64,000 bases of DNA from Halogranum rubrum (GCF_900114455.1 NZ_FOTC01000009.1:1-64000), one strand, 5' to 3'. Positions 8,485 through 17,196 are shown, numbered from the stretch's first letter. A program made the numbers and translations. The notes: a model not told the origin generated them from the letters alone.

Positions 8485-8490
8485 TTTTTT
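8485..8490 (+). terminator. T-tract terminator after phoX
   Basis: Six consecutive T residues 29 nt after the phoX stop, typical of archaeal intrinsic termination on U-rich RNA. No strong hairpin precedes it. Confidence 0.4.
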
Positions 8491-8527
8491 GACTGGTCGA
8501 CAGACCCCGAATACCGCCTGCGCCGAC

Positions 8528-8926
8528 TCAGTCGACGGTCGCCGAGAAGTCGAACGAGTCAGCGTCTCGGAACTCGTCGAAATCGACTTCCTCGTACAGT
8601 AGCTCGGTCTCTACGGTCTCTCCACCGCCGACGGTGACCTCGGTCGTCCGTTCGTACGTCTCGCCGTCGAGCGTCAGCGTCCCGGTGACGGTGCCAGTCT
8701 GTTCGTCGTCCGTCCGGTTCGTAATCGTGAGCACGACGCGAAGTCGGTCTTCGTCGTTTCGTTTGAATCGGAAGTCGCCGGCGACGAGCGGTTTCTGCTC
8801 GCCGTCGTCTCGGGGGTTGTCCGCCGGTTCGGTCGGTGGCATTCGTGGACCATCCGGGCCGGGCAGCGCCGAGAGACAGCCGGACAGGGTGAAGGGGAGC
8901 GTCGCGAGGAGTGCCCGTCGCTTCAT
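8528..8926 (-). CDS. putative secreted lipoprotein
   Basis: A 132-residue protein with MKRRALLA followed by a short hydrophobic stretch and a lipobox TLSGC with Cys17. It is therefore a predicted lipoprotein, possibly Tat-routed because of the RR pair. Residues 20-50 form a Pro/Asp-rich linker. The rest is a beta-sandwich-like domain with alternating Thr/Glu strands (GTLTLDGETYERTTEVTVG), resembling small haloarchaeal FxLYD-like extracellular domains. It is transcribed toward phoX (convergent) and divergently from the Bax1 gene. No binding partner can be inferred. Confidence 0.7.
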   Translation of the reverse strand: MKRRALLATLPFTLSGCLSALPGPDGPRMPPTEPADNPRDDGEQKPLVAGDFRFKRNDEDRLRVVLTITNRTDDEQTGTVTGTLTLDGETYERTTEVTVGGGETVETELLYEEVDFDEFRDADSFDFSATVD

Positions 8927-8992
8927 ACCCGAGGCTCAGTCGCTCGGCGTATGAGCCTTGTCCTCCGCGACCGTCCTCTCGTCCCACGTTAC

Positions 8993-8999
8993 TTATAAA
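8993..8999 (+). promoter_or_regulatory. TATA box of the Bax1 gene
   Basis: TTATAAA lies 23-29 nt before the GTG at 9022, so the transcript should start at or within a few bases of the start codon. This supports 9022 rather than the upstream in-frame start at 8911. Confidence 0.65.
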
Positions 9000-9021
9000 G
9001 AATCGGGGACTACCGACGCTC

Positions 9022-10545
9022 GTGCTCACGAAGGACCTCCTGCGCGTCTCCCGCGCCGGCGGTGGCTACCACCCCCAGTTCGTCGGCCCGGAGGTACAGT
9101 CGCTCGCTGCCCGCGTCGTCGACACGTTCGAGTCACACGTCGGCGAGCGACGCGGCACGCTGGAGGAGGCGCTCACCGCGCTCGAGAGCGAAGCGGAGTC
9201 GTTCAAACTCGTCCGTGGGTTTGCGGCGCTCTGTGACCGCGAGACGACGTTCGAGACGCGGGCGTCGGTGCCGCCGGAGCGCGTCCGACGAGTCGTCTTC
9301 GAGGCAGCCGAATCGGTGGGTGTCGCCAGCGACGACGACCGAGACGCGGCACTCGACGTCGCCGCCGACCGACTCGGCGTCGAGACAGTCGCAATCGACC
9401 GGTCGCTCTACGCCGACCGCGACGTGAATCAGGTCCTCTCCGAGTTCACCCCTCGATGGAGTCCCGAGGAACTGCTCGACCAGTACAACCTCTCTTTGGC
9501 GCAGACGGCGCTGTTCGACGCTACCGAGGTCCGGATTCGGTGCGCCGACCCGAAAGCGCTCGTCTCGGCGGTCAAACGCCTTCGACTGATGTACGAGGTC
9601 CACCAGACGCCGCAGGGTCGAGAACTGGTCGTCACCGGCCCGGACGCGCTGTTCCGCCGGACGCGACGATACGGAACGGGCTTCGCCCGTCTACTCCGGA
9701 CCGCCGCCAAGACCGACGACTGGCGACTCGTCGCGACCATCGACGACCGAGGCACCGACCGCGAGTTGGTGCTCACCGACGCCGACGTGCGCGTGCCGGG
9801 TGTCGACCCCGTCGCGGAACCAGCCTTCGACAGCGACGTAGAGGCCGACTTCGCCGCCCGGTTTCGCTCCTTGGACCTCGATTGGACGCTCGTGCGCGAA
9901 CCCGAACCGCTCGCCGTCGACGACGGTGAACGGGTGATGATTCCGGACTTCGCGTTCGACTACGAGCCATCCGGCACGGCGACCGACAGCAGGTTTCGGG
10001 TCTACTTCGAGATTATGGGCTTCTGGACACCCGACTACGTCGAGAAGAAACTCGGACAGTTAGCGGGCGTCGAAGACGTAGACCTGCTCGTCGCCGTCGA
10101 CGAGTCGCTGGCCGTCAGCGACGAGGTGGCGGCACGCGACCATCGGGCGATTCCGTACACCGGGTCGGTGCGTGTGAAAGACGTCGTCGACGTGCTCCGC
10201 GAGTACGAGTCGGACCTCGTCGCCGACGCCGCCGACTCGCTCCCCGACTCGCTGGAACCCGACGTCGACGTCGTCACTCTCGCCGACCTCGCGGCCGAAC
10301 ACGGGGTGAGCGTCGACGCCGTCGAGGCGAAGTCGTTCCCCGCCCACCGTCGCATCGGCCGGACGCTCGTCCGACCGTCGGTGCTCGACGAACTCGGCGA
10401 CGCTATCGAACCGGAGATGACGCTCTCGGAAGTCGAGGCGGTCTGCAACGAGGCTGGCCTCACCGACACGAGTGCCGTCCTCGCGGCACTCGGTTACCGT
10501 ATCGCGTGGGAGGGGCTCTCCGGCGGAACCGTCAAACGAGCCTGA
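9022..10545 (+). CDS. Bax1-like DUF790 nuclease, partner of XPB
   Basis: A 507-residue DUF790 protein. Archaeal Bax1 binds XPB and acts as a structure-specific endonuclease in a minimal excision-repair machine. The nuclease core is visible near residues 310-350: IPDFAFDYE, then VYFEIMGFWT and YVEKKL, matching a PD-(D/E)xK-type arrangement of Asp, Glu and Lys. The N-terminal part is helical. The C-terminal part has a small helix-turn-helix-like repeat (LADLAAEHGVSVDAVEAK). The GTG at 9022 is set by a TATA box about 27 nt upstream. In several archaea this gene is adjacent to xpb. Here XPB ends 3.6 kb upstream. Confidence 0.88.
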   Translation: MLTKDLLRVSRAGGGYHPQFVGPEVQSLAARVVDTFESHVGERRGTLEEALTALESEAESFKLVRGFAALCDRETTFETRASVPPERVRRVVFEAAESVGVASDDDRDAALDVAADRLGVETVAIDRSLYADRDVNQVLSEFTPRWSPEELLDQYNLSLAQTALFDATEVRIRCADPKALVSAVKRLRLMYEVHQTPQGRELVVTGPDALFRRTRRYGTGFARLLRTAAKTDDWRLVATIDDRGTDRELVLTDADVRVPGVDPVAEPAFDSDVEADFAARFRSLDLDWTLVREPEPLAVDDGERVMIPDFAFDYEPSGTATDSRFRVYFEIMGFWTPDYVEKKLGQLAGVEDVDLLVAVDESLAVSDEVAARDHRAIPYTGSVRVKDVVDVLREYESDLVADAADSLPDSLEPDVDVVTLADLAAEHGVSVDAVEAKSFPAHRRIGRTLVRPSVLDELGDAIEPEMTLSEVEAVCNEAGLTDTSAVLAALGYRIAWEGLSGGTVKRA

Positions 10546-10592
10546 ACGCGGCCCATCGACTTTTCCGGCGTGAACTCCAAGAGTGGCGTACA

Positions 10593-10814
10593 ATGCTGAC
10601 TAAACTGTTCAATCTACTCGGGTCGAAACGTTCGCGTCAACTCAGTACCATCTCGACGCTCGCGGAGGCCGTGATGTCGTTCAAGCGCGGACAGAAGAAG
10701 GTCGGTGCAATCCTCCTCGGTGCCGCCATCATCTCCTACAAACGCAGCGAACTCGGCTACCTCGCGCAACTCGCGGCCAAACTCTACCAGCGAAAGCTGA
10801 GCAAGGCGAACTAG
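10593..10814 (+). CDS. small basic amphipathic protein, 73 aa
   Basis: A basic 73-residue protein, unusual in an acidic halophile proteome, with KRSRQ, SFKRGQKK and YKRSE clusters and one weakly hydrophobic segment (VGAILLGAAIISYKRSEL). It may be membrane-peripheral or nucleic-acid binding. It follows bax1 by 47 nt on the same strand and could be cotranscribed. Its codon use is normal for the window. No family function is known to me. Confidence 0.65.
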   Translation: MLTKLFNLLGSKRSRQLSTISTLAEAVMSFKRGQKKVGAILLGAAIISYKRSELGYLAQLAAKLYQRKLSKAN

Positions 10815-10823
10815 TCGAAGTCC

Positions 10824-11351
10824 TTACTCGCTCAACGCGTCTAGATTTTCGCGACGACCTTTCGGCACCGTCGAACGCAGTTCTCCGTAGAGAAAGAGGC
10901 CGACACCGATGGGTTCACGCTCGCCAGCGACGTCGTGGGCGGCGATGAGGTAGCCCCAATCACCCTCCCAGTCGAGTTCTTGGTCTTCGCCGGCGGCGAA
11001 CGTCGTCGCCTCCTCGGCACCGAGTTCGACGACGTTCTTCGTCGCCTCGCGGCCGAAGCGCTGGACGGCGTTCGTCGTCGGTTTCCAGTGTTCCTGTCGC
11101 GTGCGGAGGAAAGTCATCCCGAGTCCCTCCACGGAAATGGGGTTCGCGGTGTCGCCGCGAAGTACCCACACTTTCCCCGCACCTTTCTCCCAGAACGTGT
11201 ACTCGTCGAACGTCTCCGGCGGGATTTCGAACCGCTCGTTCCACCAGTCGAGCACTTCTTCGCGAGTCGCTCGTCCCGGAACCTCGCGTTCCTCGGCCGT
11301 CTCGGGGAGACGGTCGAACCGCTGGCCGTCGTTCGACGGTTCGTCGCTCAT
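10824..11351 (-). CDS. stand-alone RNA-binding (PUA-like) module coupled to the m5C methyltransferase
   Basis: A 175-residue protein whose start overlaps the stop of the upstream RNA methyltransferase by 4 nt (ATGA), so the two are translationally coupled. Its C-terminal third (about 128-168) has the pattern GYLIA...EPIGVGLFLYGELRS-VPKGRR. This closely recalls the C-terminal RNA-binding module of bacterial RsmF-type m5C methyltransferases (hydrophobic strand, PLG-G, G-LK, KG-R). I infer it supplies RNA binding in trans to the methyltransferase, which lacks such a tail. In databases it is likely to appear as a haloarchaeal DUF. The inference is from pattern recall. Confidence 0.75.
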   Translation of the reverse strand: MSDEPSNDGQRFDRLPETAEEREVPGRATREEVLDWWNERFEIPPETFDEYTFWEKGAGKVWVLRGDTANPISVEGLGMTFLRTRQEHWKPTTNAVQRFGREATKNVVELGAEEATTFAAGEDQELDWEGDWGYLIAAHDVAGEREPIGVGLFLYGELRSTVPKGRRENLDALSE

Positions 11352-12283
11352 GCTTCTCCCTCCTCACTTTCGGCAACCCCACCGACCCGCAACTTCGCAC
11401 AGAAGAAGCCGCCCGTGTCGTTCTGATGCGGATAGACGCGGTGGGTCTTCTCGACGCTCGGGTGGTACTCCTCGTCCTCCCACTCGGTGATGCCCGGTGA
11501 CGTTTCGAGCGGCGTGTCGAACTCCACGACTTCGCAGTCTTCGGTTTCGAGCGCGTGGTTCACGATGGCTTCGTTCTCTTCGGGGGCGAACGTACACGTC
11601 GAGTAGACGACGGTGCCGCCGGGTCGCGTCGCCTGAATCGCGCGGCGGATGATTCCCTTCTGGATGCCGACGACGCTGTGGACGTGGTCCATCGTCCACT
11701 TCTCCAGCGCATCGGGGTTCTTCCGACACGTCCCTTCACACGAGCAGGGCGCGTCGACGAGGGTGCGGTCGAACTGGTCGAAATCGAAGGGTTTCAGCGA
11801 GAAGTTTCGCGCGTCTTTGTTCGTCACGGCGACGTTCGTCACGCCGAGACGTTCGGCGTTGTGCCGGAGCGCAGAGAGTCGCCCGAGGCTGTTGTCGTTG
11901 GCGACGACGAACCCCTCGTCGTCCATCAGCGCCGAAAGTTGCGTGGACTTGCTCCCCGGTGCAGCGCAGGTATCCCAGACGGTTTCGCCCGGTTGGGGGT
12001 CGAGTGCGATGGCGGGCAGCGCAGAGACCTCCTCTTGGCCGTGGAGCCAGCCGTGGAAGTACGGCCACGTCGTCCCCGCTTTCCCCTCGGTGAGACGCAG
12101 AATCTCGGGGTTCCAGTCGGTCTGTTCGTAGCCGACGCCTTCGTCGTCGAGCGCTTCCGTCGCTCGGTCGACAGTCGTCTTGATGGTGTTGACCCGGACG
12201 GAGTACGGAAGTGGCCGGTCGCAGGCCTCCAGAAACGCCTCCTCGTCGTCGACGAGCGGGAGGTACCGCTGTAAGGGGTTCAT
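11348..12283 (-). CDS. RsmB/NOP2/Sun-family RNA m5C methyltransferase
   Basis: A 311-residue SAM-dependent RNA cytosine-C5 methyltransferase. Motifs include the SAM-binding CAAPGSKSTQ near residue 113, the TLVDAPCSC motif (catalytic-release Cys) near 183-191, and the VYSTCTFAPEENE motif with the second, catalytic Cys near 246. The N-terminal extension MNPLQRYLPLVDDEEAFLEA resembles the short cap of archaeal tRNA m5C enzymes. ATG 12283 is chosen over upstream starts because the family begins here. It lacks a C-terminal RNA-binding domain, and the next gene overlapping by 4 nt probably provides it. The likely target is tRNA or rRNA, not fixed by sequence. Confidence 0.9.
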   Translation of the reverse strand: MNPLQRYLPLVDDEEAFLEACDRPLPYSVRVNTIKTTVDRATEALDDEGVGYEQTDWNPEILRLTEGKAGTTWPYFHGWLHGQEEVSALPAIALDPQPGETVWDTCAAPGSKSTQLSALMDDEGFVVANDNSLGRLSALRHNAERLGVTNVAVTNKDARNFSLKPFDFDQFDRTLVDAPCSCEGTCRKNPDALEKWTMDHVHSVVGIQKGIIRRAIQATRPGGTVVYSTCTFAPEENEAIVNHALETEDCEVVEFDTPLETSPGITEWEDEEYHPSVEKTHRVYPHQNDTGGFFCAKLRVGGVAESEEGEA

Positions 12284-12377
12284 TACGTCTCTCTTTCCGA
12301 TGGGGTCGTTTGTCGGTTTCGGAGTCTGTCGGACGGGTTTCCACTCTCGTGCACTCGGTGCGCCCACGGCCAACCCC

Positions 12378-12384
12378 TTTAGTA
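12378..12384 (+). promoter_or_regulatory. TATA box of the PAC2 gene
   Basis: TTTAGTA lies 24-30 nt before the ATG at 12408, giving a leaderless transcript. Confidence 0.5.
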
Positions 12385-12407
12385 GTCTGCCACTCCTTCG
12401 CACAACT

Positions 12408-13148
12408 ATGGCTCATATCGACATCCTCGCCGACGACCTCTCGCTCGACGAACCGATGATGGTCGAGGGACTGCCGGGCGTCGGCCTCGTCGGGAAAATC
12501 GCCGCCGACCACCTCGTCGACGAGTTCGAGATGGTCCACTACGCGAACGTCCACTGCGACGGTATCCCTCGCGTCGCCGTCTACGCCGCCGACGACGCCG
12601 AACTCCGGACGCCGGTCCGCATCTACGCCGACGAGGAACGTGACCTGCTCGTCCTTCAGAGCGACGTCCCCATCCACCCGCAGGCGGCGACGGAGTTCGC
12701 CACCTGTATCCGCAGTTGGTTCGAGGAAGACGGCGTCGTCCCCATCTTCCTCAGCGGTATCGGCGAGGAGAAGTCCGACGACGTACCCGCACTCTACGGC
12801 GTCGCAACCGGTGAGGGAACCGCACACCTCGAACAGGCCGGTATCGGCCGGCCGACCGAGATGGGTATCGTCACCGGGCCGACGGGTGCGTTGATGAATC
12901 ACGTCCTCGAACACCACCTGACGAGCGTCGGTCTCGTCGTCGAGTCGGACCCACAGTTCCCCGACCCCGAAGCGGCACGGGTTATCATCAAAGACGGTAT
13001 CGAACCGCTCACGGGTATCGAGTGTCCCGTCGACGACCTCGTCAATCACACCGAAGAGATTCGCGAGGCGAAACAGCGACTCGCCCAGCGGATGCAGGAA
13101 GTCGACGAGGAGAGTACGCAGGCACAACCGCTCCGGATGTATCAGTGA
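12408..13148 (+). CDS. PAC2-family proteasome assembly chaperone-like protein
   Basis: A 246-residue member of the PAC2 family (archaeal PbaB relatives), which chaperones 20S proteasome assembly or otherwise interacts with the core particle. The signature MVEGLPGVGLVGKIAADHL is at residues 18-36. The GIPRVAVYA, QSDVPI and conserved FLSG-G-G segments follow. A charged C-terminal helix of about 40 residues (EEIREAKQRLAQRMQEV) ends the protein, the region used to reach the proteasome in PbaB-type proteins. The beta subunit gene psmB is 48 kb away in this window. ATG 12408 matches the TATA spacing. Confidence 0.88.
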   Translation: MAHIDILADDLSLDEPMMVEGLPGVGLVGKIAADHLVDEFEMVHYANVHCDGIPRVAVYAADDAELRTPVRIYADEERDLLVLQSDVPIHPQAATEFATCIRSWFEEDGVVPIFLSGIGEEKSDDVPALYGVATGEGTAHLEQAGIGRPTEMGIVTGPTGALMNHVLEHHLTSVGLVVESDPQFPDPEAARVIIKDGIEPLTGIECPVDDLVNHTEEIREAKQRLAQRMQEVDEESTQAQPLRMYQ

Positions 13149-13152
13149 GCGG

Positions 13153-14148
13153 CTAACACCGGTCGCCGAACCTCCCTAACCCCGGATAGTCCGCGATGAG
13201 ACCGTCGACGCCAGCCTTCGCAAGTTCCTGCGCCTGATACCACGTGCCGATGGTCCACACGTTGACCGCTCTCCCCTCCTCGTGGGCGACGTCGACGAGG
13301 TCGATATCTGCGTACGGCCCACTCGTGTAGTACTCGTCACCGAAGAACGGCGTCCCCTTCACGAGGTTGTACGGTGGGTGGAGCGCCTCACAGCCGTACG
13401 TTCGAGTGATGTCCAGTCCGGCCTCGATGTCGTCCCAGAAGAGGAACGCGACCGGAATCTCGGGGGCGGCCTCCCGAACCGTCGCGATGGCCGCCTCGCA
13501 GAACGACGAGACCAGTATGTCGTGTTCGTACTCGTCGACGACCGCGAGGACGTCCTCGGTGAACGGCCGCCAGAGCTCTTTTTGCGTCTCCAGCGTCTCA
13601 CCCGAGAGGTTCTCGGCGAACCTGATGTCCGTCGACCCCGGATTCTTGAACTCGACGTTGACGCCGACAGACGCCGGGAGGGCGTCCAGCAGTTCCGAGA
13701 GCAGGGGAACCGTCTCGCCGCTGTCGAGCACTTCGGCGCTCGTCACGACGTCGGTGGGCGTCTCCCAGACGATTCCTTCCGTGTCGGTCAGTCCACGCTC
13801 GCCGCCGTCGCGGCCGGCGAGTCCGTCGTCGTGGAAGACGACGACGTCGCCGTCGGCGGTCGGCACGACGTCTATCTCGACCATGTCCGCGCCGTCCCGC
13901 GCCGCCATCTCGACTGCGCCGACGGTGTTCTCGGGGTACATACCCGCGAACCCGCGGTGAGCAATCGTCGTCGGTTCGCCGTTTTGTCCCATCGTACGAC
14001 GCTCGTCTCGGTCGGATTGCTTGTCCGTTTCTGTCTCCTCGCTCGCGAGGGCGACGCCGCTCCCGGCCGCCGTCGCGGTGAGTCCCGCTACCGTGACACC
14101 AGTTCCGCGCAGGAACGTTCGTCTGCCGACGTCTCCGTTCTCAGGCAT
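13153..14148 (-). CDS. glycerophosphodiester phosphodiesterase, Tat-exported
   Basis: A 331-residue protein with a Tat signal (GRRTFLRG, then VTVAGLTATAAGSGVALA). The mature part is a GDPD TIM barrel: AHRGFAGMYPENT with the catalytic His-Arg pair near residues 60-61, then EIDVVPTADGDVVVFHDD carrying metal ligands Glu/Asp and the second His. It hydrolyses glycerophosphodiesters to glycerol-3-phosphate and alcohol outside the cell, complementing the exported PhoX phosphatase at 6363. ATG 14148 is chosen because the Tat motif follows and a TATA element lies 25-35 nt upstream. It ends 4 nt from the convergent PAC2 gene. Confidence 0.9.
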   Translation of the reverse strand: MPENGDVGRRTFLRGTGVTVAGLTATAAGSGVALASEETETDKQSDRDERRTMGQNGEPTTIAHRGFAGMYPENTVGAVEMAARDGADMVEIDVVPTADGDVVVFHDDGLAGRDGGERGLTDTEGIVWETPTDVVTSAEVLDSGETVPLLSELLDALPASVGVNVEFKNPGSTDIRFAENLSGETLETQKELWRPFTEDVLAVVDEYEHDILVSSFCEAAIATVREAAPEIPVAFLFWDDIEAGLDITRTYGCEALHPPYNLVKGTPFFGDEYYTSGPYADIDLVDVAHEEGRAVNVWTIGTWYQAQELAKAGVDGLIADYPGLGRFGDRC

Positions 14149-14172
14149 AGCGAATCTATCCACTCGACGAAC

Positions 14173-14183
14173 ATAATTAAAAT
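14173..14183 (-). promoter_or_regulatory. TATA box of the glycerophosphodiesterase gene
   Basis: A+T-only stretch ataattaaaat, 25-35 nt upstream of the ATG at 14148 on the minus strand. Confidence 0.5.
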
Positions 14184-14305
14184 TTGTTTCGATGTGAGAC
14201 AATGTCGAACCGTGGAAAACGATGTCACTGGGAGCGGTCGGGAGACGGGCGTCGAAGAGAGAGGCGAGAAGGACGGACGGAGACTCTGCGTACCACATCT
14301 ACAAC

Positions 14306-14312
14306 CTTATAC
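14306..14312 (+). promoter_or_regulatory. TATA box of grpE
   Basis: CTTATAC lies 24-30 nt before the ATG at 14336, indicating a leaderless transcript. Confidence 0.55.
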
Positions 14313-14335
14313 CTCGTCGGGCGTTTCTTCCGAAC

Positions 14336-14974
14336 ATGACAGACGAGGCTCCCGACGTAGAGCAAGTCGAAGAGGTGCCGGTCGACGACGCGGGCGTCGC
14401 TGAGGAGGAGTCCCCAGCGGACGCAGCGGCCACCGAGGCCGAGGAAGTCGACATCGCCGCTCGCGTCGCCGAGTACGACGACGAACTCGCCGCCGAGGTT
14501 CGTGACCTCCAGTCGCGAGTCACGCATCTCGAATCGGAACTCGGAGACCGCGAAGAGCGAATCGAGGAACTGGAAGGGAAACTCAAGCGCAAGCAGGCGG
14601 ACTTCCAGAACTACAAGAAGCGCTCGAAGAAGAAACAACAGCAGGTCAAAGAGCGAGCGACGGAGGACTTCGTCGAGCGTGTCGTCAGCGTTCGCGACAA
14701 CCTCGTGCGTGCGCTCGACCAAGACGACGACGCCGACATCCGCCCCGGCGTCAAGTCGACGCTCGACGAGTTCGACCGCATCCTCGACAGCGAGAACGTC
14801 GAAATCATCGACCCCGAACCCGGCACGGACGTGGACCCACAGCGCCACGAGGTGATGATGCGCGTCGACAGCGACCAACCCGAGGGCACCGTCGCCGACG
14901 TGTTCCAACCGGGCTACGAGATGGCCGACAAGGTCATCCGCGCGGCACAGATTACGGTTAGCGACGGTCAGTAG
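14336..14974 (+). CDS. grpE: GrpE nucleotide exchange factor
   Basis: A 212-residue GrpE, the ADP-release factor for DnaK. An acidic disordered N-terminus (about 1-45) is followed by a long coiled coil (about 55-115; ESELGDREERIEELEGKLK) and the C-terminal beta domain with the conserved G-x-x-x-DPQRHEVM-like segment near 165-175. ATG 14336 is supported by the TATA box. It precedes dnaK by 314 nt and dnaJ follows, the usual haloarchaeal order. The gap suggests grpE and dnaK have separate promoters. Confidence 0.95.
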   Translation: MTDEAPDVEQVEEVPVDDAGVAEEESPADAAATEAEEVDIAARVAEYDDELAAEVRDLQSRVTHLESELGDREERIEELEGKLKRKQADFQNYKKRSKKKQQQVKERATEDFVERVVSVRDNLVRALDQDDDADIRPGVKSTLDEFDRILDSENVEIIDPEPGTDVDPQRHEVMMRVDSDQPEGTVADVFQPGYEMADKVIRAAQITVSDGQ

Positions 14975-15079
14975 CTGTTCCCGTCGAGACCGAGAACACC
15001 CGCTCTTCGACGCTTGCAGTCTATCGACTGGTCCGCTCCACAGAATCTCTTGCCGAACTGCCTCGCAGCCACCGCCCCA

Positions 15080-15112
15080 GTGAACCACCGGTGAACGACC
15101 GGTGAATCACCG
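15080..15112 (+). repeat. three tandem 11-bp direct repeats upstream of dnaK
   Basis: The units are GTGAACCACCG, GTGAACGACCG and GTGAATCACCG, perfectly phased at 11 bp, one turn of B-DNA. Junctions create near-palindromic accggtga steps. They lie 177-209 nt before the dnaK ATG and about 50-80 nt before the upstream TATA box, a plausible site for a regulator bound on one DNA face. Confidence 0.6.
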
Positions 15113-15255
15113 CCGACGTATCTACACTCTGCCATCATCGCACCCACGATTCGCGGTTCGATATAAACCTCCCGAACGGTCTGATTCGAAAGAGACAAAA
15201 ACCGCACGACTGCGGCGGGTTATCGTTCTCGCCAATCTCGTCTCGTCTAGTAACC

Positions 15256-15260
15256 TTTAA
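15256..15260 (+). promoter_or_regulatory. proximal promoter of dnaK
   Basis: TTTAA 29-33 nt before the ATG at 15289 would give a transcript with a leader of a few bases. An additional TATAAA at 15162-15167 could drive a transcript with a leader of about 100 nt. Confidence 0.5.
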
Positions 15261-15288
15261 CCGCGGGAAGCCGGTACGACAAACCAAC

Positions 15289-17196
15289 ATGGCGAGCAAC
15301 AAGATTCTCGGTATCGACCTTGGTACCACGAACAGCGCGTTCGCCGTGATGGAGGGAGGCGACCCCGAAATCATCGTGAACGCGGAGGGTGACCGAACCA
15401 CCCCATCCGTCGTCGCCTTCACCGACGACGAGGAACGACTGGTCGGCAAGCCTGCGAAGAACCAGGCTATCCAGAACCCAGACCGGACGTTCCGCTCCAT
15501 CAAACGGCACATGGGCGAGGACGACTACACCGTCGACGTCGAGGGTGAGCAGTACACCCCCGAGCAGATTTCGGCGATGATCCTCCAGAAGATCAAACGT
15601 GACGCCGAAGACTACCTCGGCGACGACGTCGAGAAGGCCGTCATCACGGTCCCGGCGTACTTCAACGACAAGCAGCGTCAGGCGACGAAAGACGCTGGCG
15701 AAATCGCCGGCTTCGACGTGGAGCGTATCGTCAACGAGCCGACGGCCGCGTCGATGGCGTACGGTCTCGACGACGACTCCGACCAGACCGTGCTCGTCTT
15801 CGACCTCGGTGGCGGGACGTTCGACGTCTCGGTACTGGACCTCGGCGGTGGCGTCTACGAAGTCGTCGCCACGAACGGGGACAACAGCCTCGGCGGCGAC
15901 GACTGGGACGAGGCCATCATCGACCACCTCGCACAGGAGTTCAAGAACAACCACGGTATCGACCTCCGCGAGGACCGGCAGGCGCTTCAGCGACTGAAGG
16001 ACGCCGCCGAAGAGGCCAAAATCGAGCTCTCCAGCCGCAAGGAGACCGACATCAACCTGCCGTTCATCACGGCGACCGACTCTGGACCGGTTCACCTCGA
16101 ACAGTCGCTCACACGCGCGAAGTTCGAGTCGCTGACCTCGGACCTCATCGACCGTACCGTCGGCCCGACGGAGCAGGCGCTCGAAGACGCCGGCTACGAC
16201 AAAGACGACATCGACGAGGTCATCCTCGTCGGCGGGTCGACCCGGATGCCGCAGGTCCAAGAGAAGGTCACCGAACTGCTCGGTAAAGAGCCGAAGAAGA
16301 ACGTCAACCCCGACGAAGCGGTCGCACTCGGTGCGGCCATCCAGGGTGGCGTCCTCGGCGGCGAAGTCGACGACATCGTCCTCCTCGACGTCACGCCGCT
16401 CTCGCTCGGTATCGAGGTCAAAGGTGGGCTGTTCGAGCGTCTCATCGAGAAGAACACCACCATCCCAACCGAAGAGTCGAAGATATTCACCACCGCAGCG
16501 GCCAACCAGACCTCCGTCAACGTCCGTGTCTTCCAGGGCGAGCGTGAAATCGCCGAAGAGAACGAACTGCTCGGCGAGTTCCAACTGAGCGGCATCCCAC
16601 CGGCACCCGCCGGAACGCCGCAGATCGAGGTCGGTTTCAACATCGACGAGAACGGTATCGTCAACGTCGAAGCCGAGGACAAAGGCTCCGGTAACGCCGA
16701 GTCCATCACCATCGAAGGCGGCGCCGGTCTCTCCGACGACGAGATAGACCGCATGCAGCAGGAGGCCGAACAGCACGCCGAAGAGGACAAGGAACGTCGC
16801 GAGCGCATCGAGGCACGCAACAACGCCGAGAGCGCGGTTCAGCGCGCGAACTCGCTGCTCGAAGAGAACGAAGAGCAGGTCGACGACGACCTTCGCGCCG
16901 ACATCGAGACCGCAATCGAGGACGTCGAGGCGACGCTCGAAGACGACGACGCGACGACCGAGGAACTCGAAGAGGCGACCGAGTCGCTCTCGAAAGAGCT
17001 CCAAGAGATCGGCAAGCAGATGTACCAGCAACAGGAGGCCCAGCAGGCGCAGGCCGGTCCGGGCGGTGCCGGCGGTATGGGTGGCGGCGCTGGTATGGGT
17101 GACATGGGCGGTGCAGGTCCCGGCGGTGCCGACTCCGATGGCGGCGACGAGTACGTCGACGCCGACTTCGAAGACGTGGACGAGAGCGACAAATAG
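15289..17196 (+). CDS. dnaK: Hsp70 chaperone DnaK
   Basis: A 635-residue Hsp70. The ATPase domain has phosphate-loop 1 IDLGTTNS at 9-16, the [12 protein letters not shown] loop near 172-183 and LVGGSTRMP near 313-321. The linker [13 protein letters not shown] near 365-377 leads to the substrate-binding domain. A helical lid follows and then a Gly/Met-rich tail ending in acidic residues DESDK. It folds proteins with GrpE and DnaJ encoded on either side. The 22 codons after the TAG repeat the last codons of the gene in frame (see the 17197-17262 entry). Confidence 0.97.
   Translation: MASNKILGIDLGTTNSAFAVMEGGDPEIIVNAEGDRTTPSVVAFTDDEERLVGKPAKNQAIQNPDRTFRSIKRHMGEDDYTVDVEGEQYTPEQISAMILQKIKRDAEDYLGDDVEKAVITVPAYFNDKQRQATKDAGEIAGFDVERIVNEPTAASMAYGLDDDSDQTVLVFDLGGGTFDVSVLDLGGGVYEVVATNGDNSLGGDDWDEAIIDHLAQEFKNNHGIDLREDRQALQRLKDAAEEAKIELSSRKETDINLPFITATDSGPVHLEQSLTRAKFESLTSDLIDRTVGPTEQALEDAGYDKDDIDEVILVGGSTRMPQVQEKVTELLGKEPKKNVNPDEAVALGAAIQGGVLGGEVDDIVLLDVTPLSLGIEVKGGLFERLIEKNTTIPTEESKIFTTAAANQTSVNVRVFQGEREIAEENELLGEFQLSGIPPAPAGTPQIEVGFNIDENGIVNVEAEDKGSGNAESITIEGGAGLSDDEIDRMQQEAEQHAEEDKERRERIEARNNAESAVQRANSLLEENEEQVDDDLRADIETAIEDVEATLEDDDATTEELEEATESLSKELQEIGKQMYQQQEAQQAQAGPGGAGGMGGGAGMGDMGGAGPGGADSDGGDEYVDADFEDVDESDK

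Larger units (their letters stand above)
14975..15288 (+). other. 314-base grpE-dnaK intergenic control region
   Basis: No gene is visible. It contains three tandem 11-bp repeats (15080-15112), a TATAAA at 15162-15167, and a TTTAA box at 15256-15260 close to the dnaK start. Two promoters and an upstream repeat array suggest regulated, probably heat- or stress-responsive, dnaK transcription. Confidence 0.6.
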
